NCBI RefSeq assembly: GCF_018143015.1
Contig: NC_054748.1
Coordinates: 5,097,080-5,161,079, forward strand
Reading direction: 5' to 3'
DNA: 64,000 bases
From: Lytechinus variegatus
Taxonomy: Eukaryota; Echinodermata; Echinoidea; Temnopleuroida; Toxopneustidae
The first letter of the stretch is position 1. Each line of letters begins with the position of its first letter. The position numbers were made by a program, and so were the translations under genes. Positions 22,905 through 33,242 of this stretch are shown piece by piece. The notes beneath the pieces were generated by a model, which was not told where the DNA came from, ran no database searches, and saw nothing but the letters and a program-made list of their open reading frames with translations.

Positions 22905-23434
22905 TTCCCACGCACATAATGATGTAGTTTGTTTAGTAAAATATCGTGATTAATGGTGTCGAAGGCCTTGGAGAAGTCCAGGAACAAACCAATTAAATGA
23001 GAAGATTTATCGATTGAATGTGCCGCTTTTTCAATGAAACTCAATAATGCATGTGTAGTGCTATGCTTTTCCCTAAATCCAAATTGGGAATTTGAAAGTA
23101 TATTATTTGATTTGAGAAAATTAATAGTTCTTTTATAAATAATCTTTTCTAGTATTTTCGACAATGTAGATAACAAAGAAATTGGGCGGTAATTATTAAC
23201 ATCTAATTTGTCACCCTTTTTAAACAAAGGAATGACTTTTGCTATTTTCATGCTCTCGGGAACAATGCCGTTAAGAAGTGACAGATTGAATATATGAGTT
23301 AGGGGATCCGCAATTGACGATATTACCCCCTTAAGAAGAAAATTATTGATGTCATCATGTCCTGTACTTTTTTTAGAACTGAAATCAGAAACAATATTAA
23401 TTATCTCCTGATTATAAGTTGGAGCGAGAAACAT
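22862..23434 (-). pseudogene. LINE ORF2, reverse transcriptase fingers and palm, first part
   Basis: This block continues the endonuclease frame after a one-base loss in a T run near 23456-23461, where GATTTTTAGG creates a stop. Motifs in order: KKSTGHDDINNFLLK, IAKVIPLFKKGD, NNYRPISLLSTLSKILEKI, SQFGFREKHSTTHAL, and reverse transcriptase motif A FLDFSKAFDTINHDILL with the first catalytic Asp. The end of this frame runs into non-homologous residues because of an 11-bp duplication (TTCCCACGCAC twice, 22893-22914). Confidence 0.9.
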
Positions 23435-23454
23435 TGAACTAGAATTTGGTGGGC

Positions 23455-24974
23455 CTAAAAATCAGAAAAGTGTTTTGCTGCGGGAGGAATATTACTTGCA
23501 AGATTTTCCCCAATTGAAGAAAAGTGATTATTCAGGATATTACAAATTTGGCGAGAATCTTCAAAAATGACATCGCCAGATCTAATTTTTGTAATATTGG
23601 ATTTATTATTTGATATATTCATTGCTTGTTTTAAAATTTTCCATGTATTTTGCATATCACGCTTGTAAAGTTGTAACTGATTAGTAAAATGTCTTTTCTT
23701 TTCTAAACGTATAATCTTTGTCAGTGTATTTTTATAACAAGTATATTTAAGTTTGGATTGCTCAGACCGTTTCATTTTGTATTTATAATATAAGTTATTT
23801 TTTCTATTTATCGAACGCAAGAGCGATTTAGAAATCCATGGAAGCTTCGGTGATTTTTTGTAGTTAGATGACTTATCTCTAAGTTTCGGAATATAAGTGT
23901 CAAAGTGTAGATTAAAAATATTCATAAAATTTTCAAAGGACAAGTTAACGTCATTGCTATCAAAAACACAAGACCAATCAGCATCGTCAAAACTAGCACC
24001 CAGACGAGCTATATTTTCGTGTGTTATTCTTCGTTTTAGTGGACGGCTATTGTTATTGAATCTGTCTTTTAAAGAGAAATTAGTCGAAACAGGGAAGTGA
24101 TCTGTGATATCAGAGAGTAATATGAAGGAATCGGGTGGGGGAAGAACATTACAGAAAATATTATCAATAAGAGAAGCGGATTCATTGACTATGCGTGTTG
24201 GTTTAGATATTAAAGGTAAGTAAGAAGCGGATAGAAATATTTCCAAAAAAACTTGTGTAACATTATTTTGTTTTAATAAATCAATATTAAAATCGCCCAT
24301 TATAAAGCAATTTTTACTATCAAAAATTGGATTTTTAACCAAGTCAGAGAGATGATCTAGAAATGATTTGATGTTCGAACTCGGAGGCCTGTATATAACA
24401 CCTATGATGTTTTTGCTGTTGGGGATAGTAATTTCAATAAAAAGAGATTCAATTGTATCAGTCATGCTGTTAAGCTCGTCTCGAACTACATAATCATATG
24501 ATTGTGAAACATATAACGCAACGCCCCCACCCACCCTATTTTGTCTGTTGTTAACTAAAAGATCATATCCATCGAGAGCTAATGGAAGGCTTGTATCATG
24601 AGAAAGCCATGTTTCGGTTAAACCTACTACTGAGAATGTTTGCATGGTGGGATTATTTAAAAGTAACCGTAATTCATCAAAGTGTTTGTTAATGCTCCTA
24701 ATATTAAAAAAGATGAGTTATCATAATCCTTAACAACATTATTATATTGGTTATGGGTGATGTATTCAGAATATGGACTTTGAAATTGGTTATCAGTGTC
24801 AAAATCATAATTCAACTCTTGTGACGAAGAATTAAATTTGTCTGTAACATGGTTTTCAAAGGAAGTAATATGAGGACTTATGTCTGATTCACTTTCTACT
24901 AAGGATGGCCTAAACAAGTCAAGAAAGTCATCATCGTTAACTGAATTGAATGGTGTATCTACCGAATTTGCCAT
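23455..24974 (-). pseudogene. LINE ORF2, N-terminal extension and AP-like endonuclease domain
   Basis: The frame opens at 24974 (MANSVDTPF) and runs as an acidic, Asn/Ser-rich extension of about 85 residues. It then loses one base in an A/T homopolymer near 24706-24711 and continues as the endonuclease to the stop at 23455. Motifs in order: VVGLTETWLS (metal-binding Glu), GGVALYVS, IGVIYRPPSS, FIMGDFNIDL (GDFN motif) and LLSDITDHFPV (catalytic SDH-type Asp-His). The rest, rich in Lys/Asn, is the linker to the reverse transcriptase. The enzyme would nick target DNA for target-primed reverse transcription. The endonuclease residues look intact, so only the frameshifts inactivate it. Confidence 0.9.
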
Positions 24975-25378
24975 ATTAAAGAAAAATCAGAAAACACAAT
25001 TTTTGTAGTTGACATTAGAATGTCTATAACAGGAAGAGTGAAATCTGAAATACAAGTCCCGGTCAGGAAGATATATACAATAGTCACGTGCATGAATGAG
25101 AAGAGGTACTGAAGCAGAAACGAAAAGAAAGGGAACTTACAACATACAAAGCACGATACAGAAAGGCGGTTCAGGGAACCTTTGAGCATGATGAGAGAAG
25201 TGGCAAAGGAAGTCCGCTTATTGTGTATTGAAGGGTGAACAAGCCGCAGTTTTGAGCATGTGTATTGTCCGTTGCTTGAGCCCACGAAGGCACCTGTAGA
25301 GGGCAGTAGAGAGCAAAATAATGGTAAATGAAAATGACGTATCATGTAAGGGAGGTTCAAGCGAGAACCCGATTTCAC

Positions 25379-26831
25379 AAAAACGAAAATGTATACTTTT
25401 TTGAAATTACACCCTATTATAAGTATGGAGCAGAAATTAATTAATATAAATCATACGCATTCAATAGCAAAGTGTTTAATCATATCTTAAGAAAATGGAA
25501 AAAATAAGAACTCTATTGATAACAAGTAGTTAAGGTCAGATGTAAATGGATAAAGTGGGAAAAAGTTTTGCATTTAAATAATCAAAATGTATCTCCTTGA
25601 AATTAAAGTAACATTTGTGTATATTTTGGTTCTAGCATTACTAAAACAGAGGATGGAATCATGTGTGAAAAGGCTTACCCACACTGATAAGATGCTGTTT
25701 TGATGGGTACTGTATACATAATCGGGTGTGAGCGGAGGTCGTAATACTTCCAACTGGATGAGCGATTTGAATAATCGTTGAAGACTTCATTGAGAAGGAA
25801 TTAGCAGATTTGATAGAACAATAAACTATAGGTCACGACCCAACAGGGTCGGCTAGTTCTCAATATCTAAATTATTTGGAAAGCGAGAACCAAACGACCA
25901 TGATGGGTCATGACCCAGAGTGAATGTATGAAGTACTGTGCGTAATAGGTTGCAGTGATGCGAGGGATCGTATGGAGGCTACCCTCTATTATAAGGAGGA
26001 TTAAAGTCTTCTGCGCATTGGGCTCGAAATCAATTCCTCATGATAGGAGCGTTTAGAAAGAATAGTTTCAAAAGGAAGGATCATAAAATAACCAGTGAAT
26101 GTGAAATGTAATGGTGTTAATCTCTTGGACTCGTCCCTAATATATTGTAAAAAAATAATCCTGAACGAATTCCAGATTGGTATGAGCCTGAGGGCAAAAT
26201 ATGTGGGAAGGAAAGAAAAGTTAATACAAATAATATGAATACAGCAATGATACTAACTGCCTGAAGACCCTGGTTCACAATGGTCATGGTGTGCACGCAC
26301 TGATCTATTTAGCGTTAATTGAAATATTTGGGAGGGAGAGAGTCCCTCCTTTATCATGTAGACAAATGACTTATCTAACCAAATGGTGCCAGTTTGAGGC
26401 GTGAATCGAAGCAAATTCTTCAAAGGAATATCGGGACAGTGTATTTGCATAAACAGAAAGGAAAAGATCGAGATTTTAGGTTAATCACGAGAAAATATTT
26501 GTATCGTAACTAATCGGTGCAAGGTGGTACCATTATTGACACAATAATACACTTCTGAATTACTCAGTGACTGTTTTAAATCAGGCCGTGCAAGCGTGAC
26601 AGGAGACTGACGCCTGCAAGGAGATTAATTTGGCTAATTCGCGCGGAAAATTAGCGCGGGAAATCCTCCGACATTGATACCCATATATCGGAGACAGCAG
26701 TGACGTCTGCAATACACAATATAATCACGTGTGACGTAGTCTCCAGTCCCGCACCTGTTCGGCCTGGGTAGCTAGAAGAAATGTCAAACTGAATGTAAAA
26801 AACAAGAAAATTAGGAGCGTTGAACTATCTG
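25379..26831. other. gene-free stretch upstream of the LINE
   Basis: No long open frame with recognisable content. A short direct/inverted feature around GGTCACGACCCAACAGGGTC (25832) and GGGTCATGACCCAG (25904) is visible. A local GC-rich patch with transcription-factor-like motifs lies at 26620-26765 (separate entry). Confidence 0.4.
26638..26745. promoter_or_regulatory. GC-rich patch with E2F-like and CRE/E-box-like motifs
   Basis: TTCGCGCGGAAAA (26639) and TTAGCGCGGGAAA (26651; the complement contains the E2F consensus TTTCCCGC) lie next to each other. TGACGTCT (26701) and a CACGTG that runs directly into TGACGTAG (26726-26739) follow. Such clustering is promoter-like, and the patch is much richer in GC than its surroundings. 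No transcript can be attached to it. It might be an old LINE or host promoter. Confidence 0.3.
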
Positions 26832-28341
26832 TGCCATTCAGGACTTACAGCAATGGAATTTCCTTCATTGTTGTATTTATCTAACAATGCATGAAACAGA
26901 TAGGTGACCAAAATCACCAAGAGATTACTTTTTAAAAAAGAGATTCAATTATCTTTGGTGAGCGAGACTTTATAATGATCAAAATATTGTAAAATAGCCC
27001 AGAAGATGAATGAACCATGCTATACCAAATAATCAATATAGAAACGATGAATTATTACTAAACATGAGTTCAATTTTATGTAAAAAGGGGAGAAAAGAAA
27101 AAAAATCATATATCTTGTACATTTAAGATTTACGACGAGGTTCATATGTTTCCATTATATAAAGTGTAAAGAATAATGTCGTGAAGTCTATTAAAGCCAA
27201 AATCTGTGTTCAAGGCTTACCAAACCAATGTGTTGCCATAAAGACAAAGGTCATAAGCACAATTAAAATTTTGCTTTACAAGTATCCAGCTGTTCATAAA
27301 AATATATCAAAATTTGTCGCACTCAGAAGTACACCTATATACGTACAAGATATCAATGTGCAAGTACAGTGAAAGGTGGAATTTACACTCTAAAAAAAAC
27401 AGAAATGCTAACTCAACCTCTGAAAGGCAGGAGGAGCGACATTTTCCAAATGTTGCATTTACCACTTTAAATGGTTCTACCCAACATTTAAAATGTTGGA
27501 TTTAGCTTTATACAAGGTTGGATGTAACTTCTGGAAGAGGCCGCTACTCCCCCAACCTTCCAAATGTTGATCCAACATTCGAATTATTAGTGTGTAGTCA
27601 TGTTAGAGATACTAGTAGTTATAATTATACAGCATTAACCTCGCAGAAGATCAGAAATTGCCACCCGCAGCCAAAATTTCTTGCCTGGTTTAGTGCAAAA
27701 TATGGGCCATTCAGGACTCACAGCATTGGAACTTCCTTAATTGTTGTATTTATCTACCAAAGCATGAAGCAGATAGGTGACAAAAATCACCAAGAGATAG
27801 TAAAATATTAACAAAGGAAATTGAATTAACTTTGGTGAGCAAGACTTTATAATGATCAATATAGTATAAAACAGCCCAGAAGATGAATGAATCAGGCTAT
27901 ACCAAATAATCAAAATAGAAACGATGAATTATTACTAAAAATAAGTTGAATTTTATGTAAAAGGGGGAAAAATCATATATCTTGTTTTCACCCTATAAGA
28001 TGGAAAGAATAATGTCGTGAAGTCTATTAACGCCAAAATTTATGTTCAAGGCTTACCAAACCAATGTGTTGCCATATAAACAAAAGTAATGAGCACAATT
28101 CAAAATTTTGTTTTACAAGTGATTATCGTATCTAGCTGTCCATACAAAATATATCATAATTTGTCACACTCCAGAGCAAGTAAACCTATGTACAAGATAC
28201 CAATGTACAAGTACAGTGAAAGGTGGAATTTATCCATGATAGAGATACTAGTAGTTAAAATTATATAGCAGTAACGTCGCAGGAGATCAGTGACTGTCAC
28301 CCGCAGCCAACATTTCTTGTCTGGTTTAGTGCGAAATATTG
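26832..28341. repeat. two-copy direct duplication, 874-bp offset
   Basis: Copy 1 (26832-27705) and copy 2 (27706-28341) share GCCATTCAGGACT, GAAACGATGAATTATTACTA, AATAATGTCGTGAAGTCTAT, CAAGGCTTACCAAACCAATG, GTACAGTGAAAGGTGGAATT and CACCCGCAGCCAA. Copy 1 is longer because of a 209-bp insertion. Open frames across it (about 63-97 codons) are not conserved between copies. Confidence 0.85.
27386..27594. mobile_element. 209-bp TA-flanked MITE in copy 1
   Basis: The left end CACTCTAAAA and inverted right end CACACTAATAA are flanked by TA on both sides (27384-27385 and 27595-27596). The same place in copy 2 (near 28227) lacks the insert. The interior contains CCAACATTTAAAATGTTGGA, a near-perfect palindrome, and a CCAAATGTTG segment repeated at 27445 and 27562. 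Confidence 0.7.
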
Positions 28342-28822
28342 AGAACCATATATTAACTTTGAACAGTAACTTGTGGTCAAAATAGAAGTTAACCACAGAC
28401 AATGTGAGTGCATGAATATCATGGCATGCACAAACTAGCATTTTGGTGAAGTATGGTGTTGTGAATATTTTTTTATTTGCAGAACATTAAAAATACAAAA
28501 GAGTTCAAAATTATGAAAGAACAATTAAAACTTCGCAAATTGGATATAAAACTTGCAAAACAACCACTTGGCTTGACTGTAAAGATAAGATGTGAGTGTA
28601 TACATGAGTCCAACGTTATATAGGATAAATTAATAATATAAACAAAACTTTTGGGTTTTAAATAATAGTTAAAATGTAAATTTGCAGAAAACTGTAAAAT
28701 GCCAGATATAATACTTAGTATTAAAGTTCACTGTTGTATGATTCTGATGAGTTATGAATGAGACCTATATTATAGTCCAAATAAACATCAGGAGTTTCTA
28801 ATAACGATTAATTTGCTAGTAA
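28342..28822. other. unassigned AT-rich spacer downstream of LINE ORF1
   Basis: No reverse transcriptase or endonuclease sequence is seen immediately after the ORF1 stop. Confidence 0.4.
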
Positions 28823-29758
28823 CTATTCAGTCCAGTTCACCCAATTTGGCTGAACACTGCTATTTGCCGTGCCTTGCCTAGTTTGTAAGAATATCTTGGT
28901 TCCAATCTGTCTTATTCTCGTTGCTAGTTTCTTTTCATGGCGGAGTTTGTATGCCAATGAAGCTAATCGGCCTCTTTCTTTTTTCATTTTAGCAGGTAAA
29001 TCAGTACGGATAGTCACCCGATTGAAGCGTTGATTGGCGTTGGGCAAAGATTCCGATGCCACCTCGACGTAGCTCTGTTGGGCGGGCTGTCCGGGCTGTC
29101 CGGATTGGCCGTGCTGTCCAGGCTGTCTGGGCTGGGCGGGTACGGCGGGCTGTCCGGGTTGGGCGGGAACGGCGGGCTGTCCGGGTTGGGCGGGTACGGC
29201 GGGCTGTCCGGGTCGGGCGGGCCTTCCGGGCTGGGCGGCTTGTCCGGGCTGGGCTGACTGACCGGGCTGGGAGGCCTCGCCTGGCCGGGCGGGCTGGACT
29301 AACTGGCCGGGATGGGCGGGCTGGGCTGACTGGCCAGGTAAGGCAGGGTGTTGATTTCCCGGAAGACGCCGAGGCTGTTCGAAAGCTTGCAATAAGCGGT
29401 CTCTGTCAGCCATGCGAGAAAATCGTACGATGATGGGGCAGGGGCTGGCGGGCTGGTTACCGCGCTGTGCAGGTGCAGGTAACCGGTGGGCGTTAATTAT
29501 CGGGATCATACTGGCCTTCTCACGATTAATGCCCCAAAAATGACAGAAAATATCACACACAGTGGAATAAATGTTTTCGTTTTTTACATCCGGGACTCCG
29601 TAGATTAGTAAATTTTGTTTCCTTTGATGAAGTTCAAGCGACAAAATCTTTTCTTCTAGTTCGTTATTCTTGTCATCAATTGATTCATTCATTTTGGGCA
29701 AAATTTCTTTCTCCATGTTCAGTATTTTTTCCGAATTGAAATTGACTGCAGTTTCCAC
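28823..29758 (-). pseudogene. LINE ORF1 protein: coiled coil, RRM-like domain, Pro/Gly/Gln linker, C-terminal domain
   Basis: Domains in order: a heptad-rich, Glu/Lys coiled coil (MNESIDDKNNELEEKILSLE), and an RRM-like fold beginning QNLLIYGVPDVKNENIY and ending CPIIVRFSRMADRDRLLQAF. Next comes an about 100-residue linker of repeated PGQPAVPAQ, and last a basic C-terminal domain (KMKKERGRLASLAYKLRHEK, ending near IFLQTRQG). This is the layout of nucleic-acid-binding LINE ORF1 proteins (L1 ORF1p-like), which coat the transposon RNA as a trimer. The low-complexity block between RRM and C-terminal domain is unusual. The frame is separated from its N-terminal part by a one-base shift near 29815. 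No matching ORF2 directly follows; the nearest on this strand starts 3.8 kb away. Confidence 0.8.
29080..29340 (-). repeat. GC-rich low-complexity repeat inside LINE ORF1
   Basis: Tandem 15- to 36-bp variants of GGCGGGCTGTCCGGGTTGGG recur across the block. On the minus strand they encode Pro-Gly-Gln-Pro-Ala. It is the most GC-rich stretch of the window. The plus-strand glycine/leucine and arginine-rich open frames across it are antisense shadows. Confidence 0.85.
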
Positions 29759-30165
29759 TTCTGTGACATAAATTTTTGTTTCAGCAATGTCCCGCTTAAT
29801 GGCTTCATTTCCTCTATAACACGATCCAGCTTGGTGTTAACTTGTTGTGACAGTTTAGAAACCATCGCCTTCATCTCGCTGATATCACTGTCCACCTGCA
29901 GTGAATGTGGGTCCGGGCTCGGAAACGGCGGAACTAACAGGGGGCTATCAACGGGCACACCTAGAGAAGCAGCGCCGGGTTGGAGGCGCCCTGAGACACC
30001 CGATCCCGGTGCCGATATCTGACGACTTGATCTGGTCGCTGGGGCCGAAGATTTGGCAGAACTCGTTGACATTTTTGGTGGATTTTTCACAGATTTGTTG
30101 AGTTTGTTGAATTTGGATGTTGATGTATGTCTCCTTAGGTTATATTCTTTGGGCTCATCTGACAT
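29719..30165 (-). pseudogene. LINE ORF1 protein, N-terminal part
   Basis: The chosen start at 30165 (MSDEPKEYNLRRHTSTS) gives a basic, Ser/Pro-rich, disordered head. The start of a coiled coil follows (DISEMKAMVSKLSQQVNTKL). After about residue 117 the frame loses homology. The coiled coil continues in the neighbouring frame (EAIKRDIAETKIYV at about 29765-29806), showing a single-base loss near the codons at 29812-29818. With the following block it makes one protein of about 440 residues. Confidence 0.75.
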
Positions 30166-30229
30166 GGCTTCATAGGTGGTTTCTCATCATGGGTGTATTT
30201 CTCACAAGAATGAAAAAATATCGGGAGCA

Positions 30230-31160
30230 CGCCAAAAACGCGTCCGGTCACTACGAAGTCATTTTACCGTACTCATTTAGACCAACAGAAATGAGTAAAT
30301 CTTCAATGTGTAGGATTATAATTGCTACAACTTATTATCCTACAAGACAGAGACCCCATACATACAAATGTATGCAAATATTGATGATGAATAAAAATGA
30401 TAGTGGGTACAGACGTCATGAGCTAATCTAATGAATATTCAAGACGGTGTGCCTTTTATTGTTTCCAAAAAGACTGCTTAAACTGAAGCTGAATGAATTC
30501 GTTATTTGTTAACAGATTATGATGACATTTTTTTTAGGATTCTTCTGCTCGGTGAATCATATTTTATTTTCTAAAGTTATTAAAATTTTGTAACATTATT
30601 TTTTTTTTTAATCCGGAGTATCAATTTAATAATAATACTTCGAGTGTTTTGTAATTTCAAATGTTGAACCTGGTTAATAACTTCCCCTTATGGCGAACAA
30701 ATATCTCACACTGTAGTGTATATTACCCAAAGCAACGTGGTAAAATGTATTTTCGTTGTATAATACGGGCTTTTTCAAGCTTGACTTTGAAGCCGACGGT
30801 TGAGCGAATCTTCTATAGAAATTGTCATTTTCCTTGCAATAAAAAAATATGTTTGCACTAATATGACCCCGGTATTTTACCAGAGCGTGTTTTTGTAAGT
30901 GAGGAATGCCATATTTGCCTTGATTTAGTTATCTTCCATAAATAATATCTGCAGCTAAATGGTTACTTATCTGTTGAATAATGTCAATAAAATACTTTTT
31001 ATATTTGACTAATGCAAGTGTAATTTTCACTCGATTTCCATTTTTTCCTACCAAGGAAAAGTGTGATAAAGAAAACAAAAATTGATCCTTGTTTTAGTTC
31101 ATTCCTGACTTTGCAATATTTATTTAATATTGACTGGATCTAAGGGAGATATCAAATGCT
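30230..31160 (+). repeat. U4: diverged U module
   Basis: Collinear with U3 and U5: GAGCTGAATGAATTCGTTATTT-like (U5: GGAGCTGAATAACTTCGGTT), ATCCGGAGTATC, TGGCGAACAA followed by CTCACACTGTAGTGT, core repeat 4 (30704-30830, GAAGCCGACGGTTGAGCGAAT), CAGCTAAATGGTTACTT and TGATAAAGAAAAC. It ends near the GGATCTAAGGGAGAT shared with U3 (GGTTTTGAGGGAGAT). No conserved open frame. Confidence 0.65.
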
Positions 31161-31189
31161 CATGTCTGTCCAAAAGAGAGCCTAGACTA

Positions 31190-32866
31190 AACTACAAACC
31201 GTTACTAAAGACGTGCGTCGTTTGCTACACAATCAGTCAGATTGCTTTAAAAGTATTTGGCATGATAGTTTGGTTTACTGTGTCGAAGGTGGAGGATAGA
31301 TTGAGTAAAAGTAAAGCAGTCACATACCCCCTGTCCATCTCTCGGAGAATATGATTTGAGGTGCTCACAAGGAGGGTTTCCAAACTGTGGTGGGGTCTAT
31401 GGGTCAAACAGATTATTTTCGTGAAAGTATTCAGCAAGACGAGAGAAAGCAACTATTTCAAGAACTTTGAAGAGGAAGGATAAGTTAGAAACCGGCCGGT
31501 AATTTTGGAGAGAATCAGGATCGAGCCTGAGAGGTTTCTTTAACAGTGGTGTAACATGAGCACATTTCAGAGAGGAAAGGATATGCGACTGCTCTAAACT
31601 TAAACGAATGAAAACTTTGGAACAAGATGGATTGTGTGAAAACAGAAATCAAAGAAACAGATCAACGAAAGTCTGAGAAAAATCGGACAAATAATGAGAA
31701 AGTTATGATCATTTGAATATTGCAATCACGAATGTTATGGAGATCCTCACATTGCCAATGCGATAAAGATGTGTGATGTCACTTGTGAACAATCCTCCCC
31801 ATTACTTTAGTATATATTTCACTTAAACTGCCTCTTTTCTCACATCTATCATGTGTTCTTTCTATAGGAGGGCATGTAATACAGATTTTCAAAGAATACA
31901 CCATGAATAGAGAGTTTGTATCCATAATAAAAAAGCAAGAAGAGACATTTTGTGGGTGTTTTATAGTCCATCAAAGTGAAAATTGTTCACATGTGACATC
32001 ATATATCCTTGTCGAATTGACAATGGGAGGATCTCCATAGCCTTAGTGATTGCAATATATAAAGGCTCATAACTTTCTCATTATTTGTACGATTTTCTCA
32101 AACTTTCTTTGTTCTTATTCTTTGATTTTTCTGCTTCGACACAAATCTACTTCGAACGGTTTCATTCCCCTTAAAGTTAGCAAGGTAAGAGCGAATATGG
32201 GTGAACATGAATAAACGGTCCTTTAGTAACTTTGCAGGTATAGGATCTAATTTACATGACTTGGGAGGAGATTTGTGAAATAAAGACATAATCTCATCAG
32301 GAGAGGTAGTGCGTAGCGTAAGATGTCCAAGGAAGAAGAGGTTCAGACTGTAGAGGTGTGAGGTCAGGAGTTAGACTGTCGCAAATCTTTTGAACTTTTG
32401 TAGCTATCTGCATTGTTTGGTAGAGGTGAGGATTGCCGACAATTGAGGAGTCTGTTAGCCAAAGAGAAGAATTGTTTTGAGTCACCTTGGCATTCCTTAC
32501 CAAGACCTACAAAGTAAGATCGCATAGACCTCTTGACAAGAGAGTTAACAAGGTCGCGCTGAACTTGCAAATGATCCCTGTCAATCAGTAGTCCACTTTT
32601 GCTTCATTTCGTTTTCAGTCTCCATCGAATATGCTTCTGTAAAGTGATGTCAGAGCTGTACCACGGACAGTCCACATTGCTCTTTACCTTTCTAGTCCTT
32701 GGTGGAGCGTGGATGTTGAGTAACTTCTCAAGCTCAGTGTTGTAGCGGAGAGTAGCAGTATCGACGTGGTCTGTAGAAGAATAGTGCTTCTATGAGCCAC
32801 ACTCTGGGCAAACGTTACTCTATGTCTCGGATGTTTCTGGAGATAATTAATGATCTTGATAATGGA
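31190..32866 (-). pseudogene. CR1/L2-like LINE relic (linker and reverse transcriptase N-terminal half)
   Basis: Minus-strand blocks in order: about 32700-32570 linker (translation contains VDCPWYSSDI), 32570-32400 (GLGKECQGDSKQFFSLANRL), and 32290-32220 (PPKSCKLDPIPAKLLKD, the conserved region before the fingers). After an insertion, 31600-31460 reads NYRPVSNLSFLFKVLE and 31452-31240 reads REMDRGYVTALLLLNLSSTF then DTV. The last is motif A with catalytic Asp decayed to Asn in the usual LDLS. Several stops and shifts. The 3' half (motifs B and C) is absent. Confidence 0.75.
31599..32175. mobile_element. foldback element inserted in the LINE relic, about 577 bp
   Basis: The left arm (GAATGAAAACTTTGGAACAA, CAGATCAACGAAAGTCTGAG, AATAATGAGAAAGTTATGA) pairs inverted with the right arm ending GGTTTCATTCCCCTTAAA. 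A second, similar copy lies at 46519-47118. It splits the LINE relic between its NYRP region and the more N-terminal PPKSC block, so it arrived after the LINE. Confidence 0.8.
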
Positions 32867-33040
32867 AGCGCCGTGGTGTAGCGGTTCTGACTCTTGCCTT
32901 GTAATGAGAGGATCGTGTTTTCGAATCCCGCCATGGCCTAGCGCCCTTTGGCAAGGCGTCAGTCCACACTTTGCCACTCTCACCCAGGTGCTAGCTGGGT
33001 ACCGGTAGGAAACCACCGTCATTGTGGTTGGTTTCGCAAG
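32866..33040 (+). mobile_element. tRNA-derived SINE, 3'-truncated by Harbinger
   Basis: The head GCGCCGTGGTGTAGCGGTTC (A-box region) and GTGTTTTCGAATCCCG (B-box, 32915-32930) are followed by the body TAGCGCCCTTTGGCAAGGCG and CTCACCCAGGTGCTAGCTGG. The same family is at 37255-37600. The element stops where the Harbinger terminal repeat begins at 33044. Confidence 0.75.
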
Positions 33041-33195
33041 TTTGGCCCGGTCCCAGTGACATTTAGGATGGATTGCGCATAAATTGCGGATAAAATTTGA
33101 TTACAGACGCTAAACATCCGCAATATTCGTAAAGTATGCTGTTTTAAGACGGTTATTTTCCGCACATGTCCGTAATCATCCGCAAATGCACATTT

Positions 33196-33242
33196 TTCCG
33201 TTCCCAGGAGTTTTGGGCTGCCCAAAACTCCTGGGAGCGGAA
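33196..33242. repeat. near-perfect 23-bp inverted repeat in Harbinger subterminal region
   Basis: The left arm 33196-33218 begins TTCCGTTCCCAGGAG and ends TTTTGGGC. The right arm 33220-33242 is its complement with one mismatch. A single T separates the arms. It would extrude as a strong cruciform or RNA hairpin. Confidence 0.9.

Larger units (their letters stand above)
21031..25378 (-). mobile_element. CR1/Jockey-group LINE, nearly full length, three frameshifts
   Basis: In transcription order (minus strand) there is a 5' leader (about 25378-24975), then one long protein frame. This frame holds an N-terminal extension, an AP-like endonuclease, a linker and a reverse transcriptase, and ends at 21885. 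It is followed by an about 830-bp 3' region and a pentanucleotide (ATTGA)-type tail at about 21035-21055. The tail matches in kind the (ATTCA)n tail of the plus-strand LINE ending at 60662. The 5' end is not sharply defined, and no ORF1 lies directly upstream. Domain content and tail suggest the CR1/L2/Jockey group, but clade assignment needs a tree. Confidence 0.85.

Noticed and set aside
24959..25378. 139-codon minus-strand frame as LINE ORF1
   Set aside because: It has no coiled coil, RRM, zinc knuckle or other ORF1 feature, and overlaps the ORF2 start; treated as leader sequence.
29030..29433. Gly/Leu-rich and Arg-rich open frames on the plus strand
   Set aside because: They are antisense readings of the GC-rich repeat in the minus-strand LINE ORF1.
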